Shown: positions 9,166 through 17,992, counted from the first letter of the stretch. The stretch is 64,000 bases of DNA from Streptomyces sp. NBC_00670 (GCF_036226765.1 NZ_CP109017.1:4651001-4715000), one strand, 5' to 3'. The notes: a model not told the origin generated them from the sequence alone. Numbers and translations: made by a program.

Positions 9166-10071
9166 ATGAGAAAGCCTCTCGTCACCGCGCTCCTCGCCCT
9201 GGTCATCGCCGGGGCCGGCGCGGCCCCCACGGCGGCGGCCACCCAGCGCACCACGCCCACCGCAGCCCACGCCCCCACGACAGCCCACGCCCCCACGACA
9301 GCCCACGCCCCCGCGACAGCCACCGCCCCCACCCTCCGGGCCGTCGACTACGCCGGCACCGTCGCCCTCAGCAACTGCTCCGGCTCCGTCGTCCGGCTCC
9401 CCGCTTCCGCCGACACCGACCCGGCGCTCGTGCTGACCAACGGGCACTGCCTGGAGACCGGCTTCCCCGAGCCCGGCGAGGTGATCGTCGACCAGTCCTC
9501 CAGCCGCTCGTTCGGCCTGCTCAACTCCGCCGGGACCCGCGTCGCCACCCTCCGCGCGAGCAAGGTCGCGTACTCGACGATGACCGACACCGACGTCACG
9601 CTCTACCAGCTCACCCGGACGTACGCGCAGATCAAGAGCTCGTACGGCATCAGCGCGCTCACCCTCAACGACACCCACCCCGTGGCCGGCACCGCGATCA
9701 AGGTCGTCTCCGGGTACTGGAAGCGCATCTACACCTGCGCGATCGACGGCTTCGCCTACCGGCTGAAGGAGGGCGACTGGACCTGGAAGGACTCCGTCCG
9801 CTACACCTCCGCCTGCGACACCATCGGCGGCACCTCCGGCTCGCCCGTCGTCGACACCGCCACCGGCAAGGTCGTCGCCGTCAACAACACGGGCAACGAG
9901 GACGGGGAGCGCTGCACGGAGAACAACCCCTGCGAGGTCGACGAGAACGGCACCGTCACCGTCCGCGAGGGCATCAACTACGCCGAGGAGACGTACGGCA
10001 TCCCGGCCTGCTTCGGCGCCGGGAACAAGCTGAACCTCAACGCGAGCGGGTGCACCCTGCCCAAGCCCTGA
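9166..10071 (+). CDS. Secreted trypsin-like serine protease
   Basis: A 301-residue exported S1-type (chymotrypsin-fold) protease. A Sec signal peptide occupies roughly residues 1-26 (MRKPLVTALLALVIAGAGAA). A tandem repeat of AHAPTT follows at residues 34-50, then the catalytic domain. The likely triad is His94 (LTNGHC), Asp143 (MTDTDVTLYQL) and Ser224 (GGTSGSPVV), with paired cysteines at 191 and 217. GAGGGG upstream serves the ATG. It converges on the deacylase gene, with a shared hairpin at 10094-10136. Confidence 0.88.
   Translation: MRKPLVTALLALVIAGAGAAPTAAATQRTTPTAAHAPTTAHAPTTAHAPATATAPTLRAVDYAGTVALSNCSGSVVRLPASADTDPALVLTNGHCLETGFPEPGEVIVDQSSSRSFGLLNSAGTRVATLRASKVAYSTMTDTDVTLYQLTRTYAQIKSSYGISALTLNDTHPVAGTAIKVVSGYWKRIYTCAIDGFAYRLKEGDWTWKDSVRYTSACDTIGGTSGSPVVDTATGKVVAVNNTGNEDGERCTENNPCEVDENGTVTVREGINYAEETYGIPACFGAGNKLNLNASGCTLPKP
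9267..9320 (+). repeat. 18-nt tandem repeat inside the protease gene
   Basis: About three copies of GCCCACGCCCCCACGACA, coding for AHAPTT units in the linker between signal peptide and protease domain. Copy number could vary between strains. Confidence 0.7.
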
Positions 10072-10093
10072 GCCGTATGCAAGAAGCACACAA

Positions 10094-10136
10094 GGGGCGG
10101 GCGGTTCACGCCGGAGTGCGGCGCACCGCCCGCCCC
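10094..10136. terminator. Hairpin containing the end of the deacylase gene
   Basis: GGGGCGGGCGGT (10094-10105) pairs perfectly with ACCGCCCGCCCC (10125-10136). The loop (10106-10124) holds the stop and last codons of the minus-strand deacylase. It can act in both directions between convergent genes. Confidence 0.65.
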
Positions 10137-11755
10137 GCCAGTACGTCCGTGCGCCGCCCGTCCTCGATGACGAAGCGGCCGTCGATCAGTACGTACGGAA
10201 TCCCCGTCGGCAGCCGGCGCGGCTCGGCGAACGTGGCGCCGGGCGCGACCGTCGCCGGGTCGAAGAGCACCAGGTCGGCCCGGTACCCCTCGCGCACGAG
10301 CCCCCGGTCCGGCAGCCGCAGCCGGGCCGCCGCGCGCCCGGTGAGATGGGCGACGCACTCCTCCAGGGACAGCACCCCCAACTCCCGTACGTACCGGCCG
10401 AGATACTGCGGGAAGGTGCCGTAGGCGCGCGGGTGCGGCTTGCTGCCCTGGAGGATGCCGTCGGAGCCGCCGGTGTGTGCCGGGTGGCGCATGATCGTAC
10501 GGACGTTCTCCTCGTTGCCGACGTGCTGGAGGATCGTCGTGCCGAGCCGGTCCTCGGTCAGCAGCCGGCGCGCGGTCGTCCAGGGCGTCTCGCCGCGCGC
10601 CCGGGCGGACTGAAGGACCGTACGGCCGACGTACTCGCCGAGCGCGGGGTTGGACACGCCGGAGATCTCGATGGTCTCCCACTCCATCGGCACCCCGTGG
10701 CAGCCGTCCGAGCCGACGACCTCCAGATGGTGGCGGATCCGCTCGGCGCTGTCGTCGTCCGCGAGCCGCTTCAGCAGCGCCTCGGGGCCGCCCTCGCCCG
10801 CCCAGCTGGGCAGCTGTGCGGCGAGCGTGGTGCAGCCGGGGGTGTAGGGATAGGTGTCCAGGGTGATGTCGGCGCCGCCGGCCAGCGCCTCGTCGAGCAG
10901 GGCCAGCAGCTCGGGCGCCCGGTCCCGGTTGACGCCGAAGTTCATGGTGGCGTGGGTGAGGTGCAGCGGGCAGCCGGCCTCGCGGGTGAGGGCGACCATC
11001 TCCTCGTACGCCTCCAGCGCGCCCGCCCCGTAGGACCGGTGGTGCGGGCAGTAGTAGCCGCCGTAGGACGCCACCACCCGGCACAGCTCGGCCAGTTCGG
11101 CGCCGTCCGCGTACATGCCGGGCGTGTAGGTCAGCCCGGAGGAGAGGCCGACGGCACCCTGCTCCATGCCCTCCGCGACCAGTCGCCGCATCCGGTCCAG
11201 CTCGGCGGGCGTGGCCGGGCGGTCCTCCCAGCCGACGGCGAGGGCGCGGACCGTGCCCTGCGGGATGAGATAGGCGGCGTTGACGGCGATGCCCTGCCCG
11301 TCGAAGCCGTGGTCGAGCCGGTCGAGGAACCCGCCGACCGAGCGCCAGGAGAAGTCGATGTCGTCGCCGATCCCGTTCCAGCCGGAGATCGCCCGGCGGA
11401 CCTCGGCCAGCGTGCGGTCGTCGACCGGCGCGTACGACAGCCCGTCCTGCCCGATGACCTCGAGGGTCACTCCCTGCGCGGCCTTGGCGCTGTGGTCGGG
11501 GTCGCGCAGCAGGGCGAGATCGCTGTGCGCGTGCATGTCGATGAAGCCGGGCGCGAGGACGAGGCCCTCGGCGTCCAGCTCCCGCCGGGCGCGCGGGCGC
11601 TGGCAGCCCGCCGCCCACGCCTCCTTGACGATCGAGACGATCCTGCCGTCCTCGATCGCCACGTCGGCGCGGTAGGAGGGCGCACCGGTGCCGTCCACGA
11701 CCTCCGCGTCCCGCAGGACGAGGTCGGCACGGTCGGTGGGGTCGACGGGGTCCAT
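10106..11755 (-). CDS. N-acyl-D-amino-acid deacylase (D-aminoacylase family amidohydrolase)
   Basis: A 549-residue cytosolic amidohydrolase that hydrolyses N-acyl-D-amino acids. Metal-site motifs are GFIDMHAHSDL near the N-terminus, the central HLTHATMNFG, and AHTGGSDGIL near the C-terminus; the tail GYRADLVLFDP is typical of the superfamily. The ATG at 11755 begins MDPVDPTDRADLVLRDAEVVDGTG, the usual start. It lies 40 nt after the D-amino-acid deaminase gene on the same strand, so it is probably co-transcribed and supplies that enzyme with free D-amino acids. Confidence 0.88.
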   Translation of the reverse strand: MDPVDPTDRADLVLRDAEVVDGTGAPSYRADVAIEDGRIVSIVKEAWAAGCQRPRARRELDAEGLVLAPGFIDMHAHSDLALLRDPDHSAKAAQGVTLEVIGQDGLSYAPVDDRTLAEVRRAISGWNGIGDDIDFSWRSVGGFLDRLDHGFDGQGIAVNAAYLIPQGTVRALAVGWEDRPATPAELDRMRRLVAEGMEQGAVGLSSGLTYTPGMYADGAELAELCRVVASYGGYYCPHHRSYGAGALEAYEEMVALTREAGCPLHLTHATMNFGVNRDRAPELLALLDEALAGGADITLDTYPYTPGCTTLAAQLPSWAGEGGPEALLKRLADDDSAERIRHHLEVVGSDGCHGVPMEWETIEISGVSNPALGEYVGRTVLQSARARGETPWTTARRLLTEDRLGTTILQHVGNEENVRTIMRHPAHTGGSDGILQGSKPHPRAYGTFPQYLGRYVRELGVLSLEECVAHLTGRAAARLRLPDRGLVREGYRADLVLFDPATVAPGATFAEPRRLPTGIPYVLIDGRFVIEDGRRTDVLAGRAVRRTPA

Positions 11756-11795
11756 GGCGAGTACCGGCCTCTCTGGAAGAACGGCGGGAGGATTG

Positions 11796-13112
11796 TCAGA
11801 AGAACGTGCGGATGTAGTCGGTGACCGTGCCGTCCGCCTCCACCAGCGGGATGAGCTGCCACTTGTCGAAGGACGTGCAGGGGTGGGAGAGGCCGACACC
11901 GATCCAGTCGCCCACCTCCAGGTCCGCCCCGTCCGCCGTGCGCAGCCACATGTGCTGGTCGGAGAGCGCGGTCACCGTCACGCCGGTGGCCGGGCGCTCG
12001 TCGCCGTCCCGTCGTACCACCTGCGGGAACGGCAGGTCCAGGTCGTAGGCGGCGTCCCGTTTGCCCGCGTTGGCGAACGCCTGCTCGGGGGAGGGGCGCG
12101 AGACGACCTGCGTCCACAGCCGGAACGCGGGCTCCAGACCGCCCTCCTCCGGGACCCGGTTGAAGGGGGTGACGTGCCGGTAGTGCCCGTCGTCGTGCGA
12201 GACGTACGCGCCCGAGCGCAGCAGCTTGAGCGCGGGCAGGGAGAGGGCGGGCAGCGTGGCGAACACGTCGGCGACCGCGTCGAACCAGGCGCTGCCGCCC
12301 GCGCTGACGACGATCTCGTCGAGGCCCGACCCCGCGAACCGGCCGGCCGCGTCGAACTCGGCGGCCAGCGCGGTCAGCCGGCGCAGCCAGGCCCGTACGC
12401 GGTCGGGGTCGGCGTCCGGGACCTCGCCCTCGTAGCCCGCCACGCCGGCCAGCCGCAGGGTGCCGGTGGCCGCGACCGCGTCGGCGATCGCCGCGCACTC
12501 CGCCTCCGTACGCGCCCCCGTGCGCGCCCCTTCCCCGGCGCCGAGTTCGACGACCACGTCGAGCGGGCGGCCGCCCTCGGGCAGCGGGGAGAGCGCGGCG
12601 TCCATCAGCTCGACCCCGCGCACGGAGTCGACGTAGCAGAGGAACCGGAACTCCGGGTCGGCGGCGAGTTCGGCGGCGATCCAGCGCAGCGCGGCCGGGT
12701 CGACGATCTCGTTGGCCACGAAGATCCGCCCGATGCCGAACTCCCGCGCCACCCGCACCTGGTGGGGGAGGGCGAGCGTGATGCCCCAGGCGCCCCGCTC
12801 GATCTGCCGCCGGAAGAGCTGCGGGGCCATGGAGGTCTTGCCGTGCGGAGCGAAGACGAGGCCGTGCCGCTCGGTGTACTCCTCCATCAGCGCGAGGTTG
12901 TGTTCCAGCCGCTCGGCGGAGAGGGCGAGGACGGGGGTGGTGAAGCCGCCGGTGAACAGATTGCGCCGCTCGGCCGCGAGCGCGCCGACGGAGAGGTGGG
13001 CGGCGTCCGGCGGGAGGCCCTTGAAGCGGTGACCGACGGGCTCGGCGGCGAGGCGGGCGACGGGGTCCGCCGTCGCCCCCTGGAGTGTGGTGCCCGAGGT
13101 GTCGACGGCCAT
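11796..13112 (-). CDS. D-serine/D-threonine-type amino acid deaminase (alanine racemase N-domain fold)
   Basis: 438 residues. It belongs to the fold-type III PLP enzymes related to eukaryotic-type D-serine dehydratase and D-threonine aldolase. The PLP lysine lies in FAPHGKTSMAPQL. The C-terminal GLSHPCTSFDKW carries the His-x-Cys pair that binds zinc in D-serine dehydratase. The expected reaction is loss of water and ammonia from a D-hydroxyamino acid to give a 2-keto acid through an enamine. The ATG at 13112 follows GGGAGG. Exact substrate is inferred. Confidence 0.85.
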   Translation of the reverse strand: MAVDTSGTTLQGATADPVARLAAEPVGHRFKGLPPDAAHLSVGALAAERRNLFTGGFTTPVLALSAERLEHNLALMEEYTERHGLVFAPHGKTSMAPQLFRRQIERGAWGITLALPHQVRVAREFGIGRIFVANEIVDPAALRWIAAELAADPEFRFLCYVDSVRGVELMDAALSPLPEGGRPLDVVVELGAGEGARTGARTEAECAAIADAVAATGTLRLAGVAGYEGEVPDADPDRVRAWLRRLTALAAEFDAAGRFAGSGLDEIVVSAGGSAWFDAVADVFATLPALSLPALKLLRSGAYVSHDDGHYRHVTPFNRVPEEGGLEPAFRLWTQVVSRPSPEQAFANAGKRDAAYDLDLPFPQVVRRDGDERPATGVTVTALSDQHMWLRTADGADLEVGDWIGVGLSHPCTSFDKWQLIPLVEADGTVTDYIRTFF

Positions 13113-13131
13113 GCAGCCTCCCTGATCAGGT

Positions 13132-13152
13132 ACGTTGCATTCTGTGCAACGT
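13132..13152. promoter_or_regulatory. Perfect palindromic operator, probably IclR-type
   Basis: ACGTTGCA (13132-13139), a 5-nt spacer and TGCAACGT (13145-13152). It lies 20 bp upstream of the deaminase ATG and 3 bp before the -35 box of the rightward promoter, so one bound protein could control both arms. The IclR regulator encoded in the rightward operon is the obvious candidate. Confidence 0.7.
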
Positions 13153-13155
13153 TCA

Positions 13156-13185
13156 TTGCGTATGTCGCTCACTGCTGTCTAACAT
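13156..13185 (+). promoter_or_regulatory. Candidate promoter of the kinase-iclR-ridA-gntP operon
   Basis: TTGCGT (13156-13161), an 18-nt spacer and TAACAT (13180-13185). This gives a leader of about 78 nt before the GTG at 13271. Confidence 0.5.
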
Positions 13186-13270
13186 CTCGGCCGACGCGGG
13201 TCAACGGAGCACCCGGGCCCCGCCCGCGTCAGACCCGCGCCCACCGGATCCCCGAGGAGCCCCCACCGCC

Positions 13271-14344
13271 GTGACCGCCACCGGCCCGCACCGCACCGAC
13301 CCGCCCGCCGTCGACGTCGTCGCGCTGGGGGAGTCCATGGTGACGTTCCTGCCCACGCGGCCGGGACGGCTCGCCGACGTGCCGGCCTTCGAGCGCGGGA
13401 TCGGCGGCGCCGAGTCCAACGTGGCGTGCGCGCTGGCCGCCGCCGGGCACACCGTGCGCTGGGTGAGCCGGGTCGGCGCGGACGGCTTCGGCGACCACCT
13501 CGTCGAGGCGATCGGCGCGTACGGCGTCGACGTGAGCGCCGTGCGCCGGGACCCGGCGCGCCCCACCGGCATCTACTTCCGCACCGCCGGGGACCGCTCC
13601 GGCGACACCCACGAGGTGGCCTACTACCGGGCGGGCTCGGCGGCCTCCGCGATGAGCGTCGACACCCTCGAGCTGGACGCCGTACGGGACTGCCGGATCC
13701 TGCACCTCTCCGGGATCACCCCGGCGCTGTCCGCCGACTGCCTGGAACTCGTACGGGAGCTGACGGCCCGCCGGTCCGGCCGCCGCCCGCTCGTCTCCTT
13801 CGACGTCAACCACCGCCCGGACCTGTGGGCCGACGCCGACGGCCCGCGGGTGCTGCTGGAGCTGGCGCGCGGGGCGGACCTCGTCTTCGTCGGCGACGAC
13901 GAGGCACGGGCCGCGTGGGGCCTTGACGGCGACAGCGCGATCCGCGCGGCGCTGCCGGAACCGGAGACGGTCGTGATCAAGCGGGGCGCGGACGGGGCCA
14001 CGGCGTTCGGCGCCGACACCGCGCAGGTCACCGTCGGCGCCCCGGCCGTGGACGTCGTCGCCCACGTCGGCGCCGGGGACGCCTTCGCCGCCGGGTTCCT
14101 GTCCGCCACCCTGCGCGGACTGCCCGTCCGCGACCGGCTCCGCCACGGCCACCTCACGGCCGCCGCCGCCCTCACCGTCCACGGCGACCTCGCCGCGCCC
14201 CCGGCCCGCGACCACGCCGACCGGCTGGTCGCCCTGGACGACGAAGCGTGGGGGAGACTGCGACTCGGCCCCGGCTGGACCGAGCGCACCGACCGGACAC
14301 GGGAGGACGACGGCCGGGCCGAGGAGGAGGTACGCAGACCATGA
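13271..14344 (+). CDS. PfkB-family sugar kinase (2-keto-3-deoxygluconate kinase-like)
   Basis: A 357-residue ribokinase-fold enzyme. The N-terminal PfkB signature is present (GGAESNVACALAAAGH), as is the C-terminal one (DVVAHVGAGDAFAAGFLSA), with the catalytic Asp in GAGD. The substrate loop FDVNHRPDLW is typical of KDG/fructokinase-like members, so a keto-deoxy sugar acid is the likely substrate. The GTG at 13271 follows GAGGAG. Its stop overlaps the IclR start (ATGA), so the two are translationally coupled. In this context the true substrate could differ. Confidence 0.85.
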   Translation: MTATGPHRTDPPAVDVVALGESMVTFLPTRPGRLADVPAFERGIGGAESNVACALAAAGHTVRWVSRVGADGFGDHLVEAIGAYGVDVSAVRRDPARPTGIYFRTAGDRSGDTHEVAYYRAGSAASAMSVDTLELDAVRDCRILHLSGITPALSADCLELVRELTARRSGRRPLVSFDVNHRPDLWADADGPRVLLELARGADLVFVGDDEARAAWGLDGDSAIRAALPEPETVVIKRGADGATAFGADTAQVTVGAPAVDVVAHVGAGDAFAAGFLSATLRGLPVRDRLRHGHLTAAAALTVHGDLAAPPARDHADRLVALDDEAWGRLRLGPGWTERTDRTREDDGRAEEEVRRP

Positions 14345-15195
14345 GCCAGACCGTCGACCGGGCGCTGTCCATCCTGCCGCTGCTCGCCGAGGGCCCCGCC
14401 GACCTCGCGGGCGTCGCCGAGCGGCTCGACGTGCACAAGTCCACCGCGCTGCGGCTGCTGCGCACGCTGCACGAACACGGCCTGGTCTACCGCCAGTCCG
14501 ACCAGCGCTACCGGCTCGGCGCCCGGCTCTTCGCCCTCGCCCAGGAGGCGATGGAGAACCTCGACATCCGTGAGATCGCGCACCCCCACCTCGTCGCCCT
14601 CAACGAGGAGTGCGGGCACACCGTGCACCTCGCGGTGCACGAGGAGAACGAGGTCCTCTACATCGACAAGGTCGACAGCCGCTACCCGGTGCGCATGTAC
14701 TCGCGGATCGGCAAGCCGGTCGCCATCACCGTCGCCGCGGTGGCCAAGCTGCTCCTCGCCGACCTGCCCGAGGCCGAGCGGCGCGCCGTCGCCGAAGGAC
14801 TCGAATACCCGCCGTACACCTCGCGCTCGACGCCGCACGCGGCCGCGTTCCTGCGCGAGCTGGAGAAGGTGCGCGAGCAGGGCTGGGCCACCGACCTCGG
14901 CGGCCACGAGGAGTCCATCAACTGCGTCGCCGCCCCCGTGCGCGGCGCCGACGGCCGGGTCGTCGCCGCGATGTCGGTCTCGGCGCCCAACGTCGTCGTC
15001 ACCGCCGAGGAACTCCTCGCCCTCCTCCCGCGGGTGCGCCGCACGGCGGACGCGATCAGCGGGGAGTACTCGGGCCGGACGCCGGGCAGCGGCGAGTACT
15101 CGGGCCGGACGCCGGGCAGCGGCGCATCTTCGGGCCGGACGCCCGGCGGCCCCCCGCGCACGCCTTCACGCACCACCGGAAAGGACACCCCATGA
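14341..15195 (+). CDS. IclR-family transcriptional regulator
   Basis: 284 residues. A winged helix-turn-helix occupies residues 1-70 (VAERLDVHKSTALRLLRTLHEHGLVYR), followed by the IclR effector domain (YIDKVDSRYPVRMYSRIG, GGHEESINCVAAPV). The start overlaps the kinase stop and its own stop overlaps the ridA start, so it sits inside a coupled operon. The C-terminal 45 residues are an unusual tandem repeat (GEYSGRTPGS) that lies beyond the family domain. It probably binds the palindrome at 13132-13152 and senses a substrate of the pathway. Confidence 0.92.
   Translation: MSQTVDRALSILPLLAEGPADLAGVAERLDVHKSTALRLLRTLHEHGLVYRQSDQRYRLGARLFALAQEAMENLDIREIAHPHLVALNEECGHTVHLAVHEENEVLYIDKVDSRYPVRMYSRIGKPVAITVAAVAKLLLADLPEAERRAVAEGLEYPPYTSRSTPHAAAFLRELEKVREQGWATDLGGHEESINCVAAPVRGADGRVVAAMSVSAPNVVVTAEELLALLPRVRRTADAISGEYSGRTPGSGEYSGRTPGSGASSGRTPGGPPRTPSRTTGKDTP
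15061..15150 (+). repeat. Three 30-nt tandem repeats in the iclR 3' end
   Basis: Units at 15061-15090, 15091-15120 and 15121-15150. The first two are almost identical and the third is diverged. They encode GEYSGRTPGS-like decapeptides, a coding minisatellite in a probable disordered tail. Confidence 0.85.
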
Positions 15196-15602
15196 CCGAC
15201 AAGACCGCCCTCACCCCCAAGACGCACACCACCCCGCCCGCGAAGTTCTCGCACGGCGTGCGCAAGGGGAACATCCTCCAGGTCGCCGGCCAGGTCGGCT
15301 TCCTGCCCGCCGAGGAGGGCAAGGCGCCCACGCCCGCCGGGCCGACCCTGCGCGAGCAGACGCTCCAGACCCTGGCCAACGTCAAGGCGATCCTCGAGGA
15401 GGGCGGCGCGGGCTGGGACGACGTGATGATGCTCCGCGTCTACCTCACGGACGTGGACCACTTCGCCGAGATGAACGACCTCTACAACACCTACTTCGAG
15501 GAGCAGGGGCTCACCGCGCCCCCGGCCGCCCGCACCACGGTGTACGTCGGCCTGCCGCCCGGCCTGCTCATCGAGATCGACGCGCTCGCCGTACTGGACT
15601 GA
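15192..15602 (+). CDS. ridA: RidA family enamine/imine deaminase
   Basis: A 136-residue YjgF/RidA protein. It has QVAGQVGFLPAEEG, QTLANVKAILEEGGAGWDDVMMLRVYLTDV and the C-terminal signature PPAARTTVYVGLPPGLLIEIDALAVLD with the conserved Arg that positions the 2-imino acid. RidA hydrolyses 2-aminoacrylate and related enamines released by PLP dehydratases, which fits the nearby deaminase. The ATG overlaps the IclR stop (ATGA), so translation is coupled. Confidence 0.92.
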   Translation: MTDKTALTPKTHTTPPAKFSHGVRKGNILQVAGQVGFLPAEEGKAPTPAGPTLREQTLQTLANVKAILEEGGAGWDDVMMLRVYLTDVDHFAEMNDLYNTYFEEQGLTAPPAARTTVYVGLPPGLLIEIDALAVLD

Positions 15603-15741
15603 CCCCCCGGGACTCGTTCCCGTACCGACGCGCGCACGACGCGGGTGCCCCGCCCTGCCGGGGCGCCGCGCCGTCCCCCCGTTCCCTGCCCGAAAGCCTC
15701 ATGGCACCCCCTTTCACAAGAGAAGCACGAGGACCCCCGCG

Positions 15742-17253
15742 ATGTTTGCTGTCATGCCCATGCTCATATCGAGAGACCCGGTCGCCCTCGCGGCGGCCTC
15801 CGCACCCGAGACCCCGCCCCACACCGGCGGACTCATCGCCCTCATCCACGGCACCGCCGGACTGCTCACGGTCGCCGCGCTCGGCATCGCGCTGCTGCTC
15901 TTCCTGATCATCAAGATCCGGTTGCAGCCCTTCCTCGCGCTGCTCACGGTCTCCATCGCCGTCGGCCTGGCCGCCGGTCTGTCGGTCACCGAACTCTTCG
16001 GCACGGTCCAGCGCTCCGACGCCGTCTCGCTCATCGAGTCCGGCATGGGCGGCACGCTCGGCCACGTCGCCATCATCATCGGCCTGGGCACCATGCTCGG
16101 CGCGGTCCTGGAGGTCTCCGGCGGCGCGGAGGTGCTGGCCTCGCGGCTGCTCCACCTGTTCGGCGAGAAGCGCGCCCCGCTCGCGATGGGCCTGACCGGC
16201 CTCGTCTTCGGCATCCCGGTCTTCTTCGACGTCGGCATCTTCGTCCTGGCGCCGATCGTCTACGCGGCCGCCAAGCGCGGTGGCAAGTCCATCGTCCTGT
16301 ACGCCATGCCGCTGCTCGCGGGCCTCTCGATGACCCACGCCTTCCTGCCGCCGCACCCCGGCCCGGTGGCCGCGGCCGGACTGCTCCACGTCGACCTCGG
16401 CTGGGTCATCCTGATGGGCATCATCTGCGGCATCCCCGCCGTGCTCGCCGCGTGGGCGTGGGCGGCCTGGATCGGCCGGCGCATCTTCGTCCCCGTCCCG
16501 CAGGACATGGTCGAGGCGGCCGAGGAGTCCAAGGCGGCCCTCGCGGCCGAGCAGCGGGCGGCGGGCGTGACGCCGTCGGAGAAGCCGGTGCCGCTGTCCG
16601 TGGTCTTCACGATCATCGGCACGCCGCTGGTCCTGATCCTGCTCTCCACCTTCTCCTCGATCGCCTTCGACCCCTCCACCGGCCGCTCGGTGGTGGAGTT
16701 CTTCGGCCACCCCTTCGTCGCCCTGACGATCGCGCTGCTGCTCGCCTACTACCTGCTCGGCATCCGGCGCGGCTGGTCCCGCAAGTCCCTGGAGACGGTC
16801 TCGACGGCGTCGCTGAAGCCGATCGGCAACATCCTGCTGGTGGTCGGCGCGGGCGGCATCTTCGGCGCGGTCCTCAAGGGCAGCGGCGTCGCCCAGGCCC
16901 TGTCCGACACCTTCCACGACGTCGGACTGCCGGTGATCGTGCTGTCGTACCTGATCTCGCTGGTGCTGCGGGTGGCGCAGGGCTCGGCGACGGTCGCGAT
17001 CGTCACGACGGCGGGCATCGTGGCGCCGCTGCTGTCCGAGGGCGACCACTCGCAGGCGTTCACCGCGCTGGTCATCATGGCCATCTCGGCGGGTTCGATC
17101 TTCGCCTCGCACGTCAACGACGGCGGCTTCTGGATGGTCGCGAAGTACTTCGGCATCAGCGAGCGGGACACGCTGAAGACGTGGACGGTCCTCGAATCGG
17201 TGCTGTCGGTGGCCGGGTTCGCGGTGGCGGCGGTGATCAGCCTCTTCCTGTGA
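15742..17253 (+). CDS. GntP-family permease (gluconate or D-serine type)
   Basis: A 503-residue polytopic membrane protein with about 12 helices. GntP hallmarks are GGTLGHVAIIIGLGTMLGAVLE, GIPVFFDVGIFVLAPI, MTHAFLPPHPGPVAAA and ASHVNDGGFW. The family takes up gluconate-type sugar acids by proton symport, and also D-serine (DsdX of E. coli). With a D-amino-acid deaminase, RidA and a sugar-acid kinase next door, either substrate is possible. It is the last gene of the operon, 139 nt after ridA. Confidence 0.9.
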   Translation: MFAVMPMLISRDPVALAAASAPETPPHTGGLIALIHGTAGLLTVAALGIALLLFLIIKIRLQPFLALLTVSIAVGLAAGLSVTELFGTVQRSDAVSLIESGMGGTLGHVAIIIGLGTMLGAVLEVSGGAEVLASRLLHLFGEKRAPLAMGLTGLVFGIPVFFDVGIFVLAPIVYAAAKRGGKSIVLYAMPLLAGLSMTHAFLPPHPGPVAAAGLLHVDLGWVILMGIICGIPAVLAAWAWAAWIGRRIFVPVPQDMVEAAEESKAALAAEQRAAGVTPSEKPVPLSVVFTIIGTPLVLILLSTFSSIAFDPSTGRSVVEFFGHPFVALTIALLLAYYLLGIRRGWSRKSLETVSTASLKPIGNILLVVGAGGIFGAVLKGSGVAQALSDTFHDVGLPVIVLSYLISLVLRVAQGSATVAIVTTAGIVAPLLSEGDHSQAFTALVIMAISAGSIFASHVNDGGFWMVAKYFGISERDTLKTWTVLESVLSVAGFAVAAVISLFL

Positions 17254-17303
17254 CCGGGCGTCGGCGGGCCGCGGCCGGATTCGTATAACGATGCGGGGGC
17301 GGC

Positions 17304-17334
17304 TTGCACCGGACACAGGATGGTGCACCATACT
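17304..17334 (+). promoter_or_regulatory. Promoter for leaderless mRNA of the 17342 gene
   Basis: TTGCAC (17304-17309), a 19-nt spacer and CATACT (17329-17334), ending 7 nt before the GTG. Both boxes are recognisable here. Confidence 0.55.
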
Positions 17335-17341
17335 GCCCGCT

Positions 17342-17974
17342 GTGGAGCAGCGCATAGGTTCGAGCAAGCAGCCCCTGGACGGCGCCGGAGTGGACCCGGC
17401 GTACGTCCCCGGCCTGACGGTGCCCGGGTCCCGCGAGCCGGAGGAGACGCCGGAGGCGGCGGGACCGGCCGCGTCGGCGCCGGCCCCGGAGCCGGCCGAG
17501 GCGGAGGCGGCGGTGAAGGCCGACGCGGAGGCCGACGCGGAGGCCGAGACCGGCCCCGACGCCGCCCCGGCCGACGCCGAAGTGGCCGCCGACGGCCCGG
17601 TGTTCGACGCCTCCGACCGCCGTGCCTCGATCCTGGCGAACGCGGCGGGCGTCCGGCTCCAACTGGACAACCAGGAGTGCGAGTTCCGCTGGGACGAGAT
17701 CGCGGCGGTCGAGACGGCGTCCCCGCGCTTCGGCAAGCGGTTCACGGTGACCGTGCACACCCCGCAGTCGCGCTGGTACTTCATCGAGATCGAGGCGACG
17801 TCCCGCTCCCGCTTCGCGGAGTGGGAACGGCAGCTGGACGAGGTCCTGGACGCGTACTTCGAGGACGGCACGGAGGAGTCCGGGGCCGAGGAGGCTTCGG
17901 AGTCCCCGGAGGACGCGAAGCCGGACGACAAGGGCAGCAAGGACGACAAGGGCAGCAAGGACGAGGACGCGTAA
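17342..17974 (+). CDS. Conserved hypothetical protein with PH-like central domain
   Basis: 210 residues. An acidic Ala/Glu/Pro-rich N-terminal third precedes a compact domain of about 85 residues (DRRASILANAAGVRLQLDNQECEFRWDEIAAVETASPRF, then WYFIEIEATSR) that reads like a small beta-rich PH/GRAM-type fold. An acidic tail follows with repeated KDDKGS. The GTG at 17342 is supported by a promoter 7 nt upstream. No known function. Confidence 0.7.
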   Translation: MEQRIGSSKQPLDGAGVDPAYVPGLTVPGSREPEETPEAAGPAASAPAPEPAEAEAAVKADAEADAEAETGPDAAPADAEVAADGPVFDASDRRASILANAAGVRLQLDNQECEFRWDEIAAVETASPRFGKRFTVTVHTPQSRWYFIEIEATSRSRFAEWERQLDEVLDAYFEDGTEESGAEEASESPEDAKPDDKGSKDDKGSKDEDA

Positions 17975-17992
17975 CGCGCCCCCGCGCCCGCA

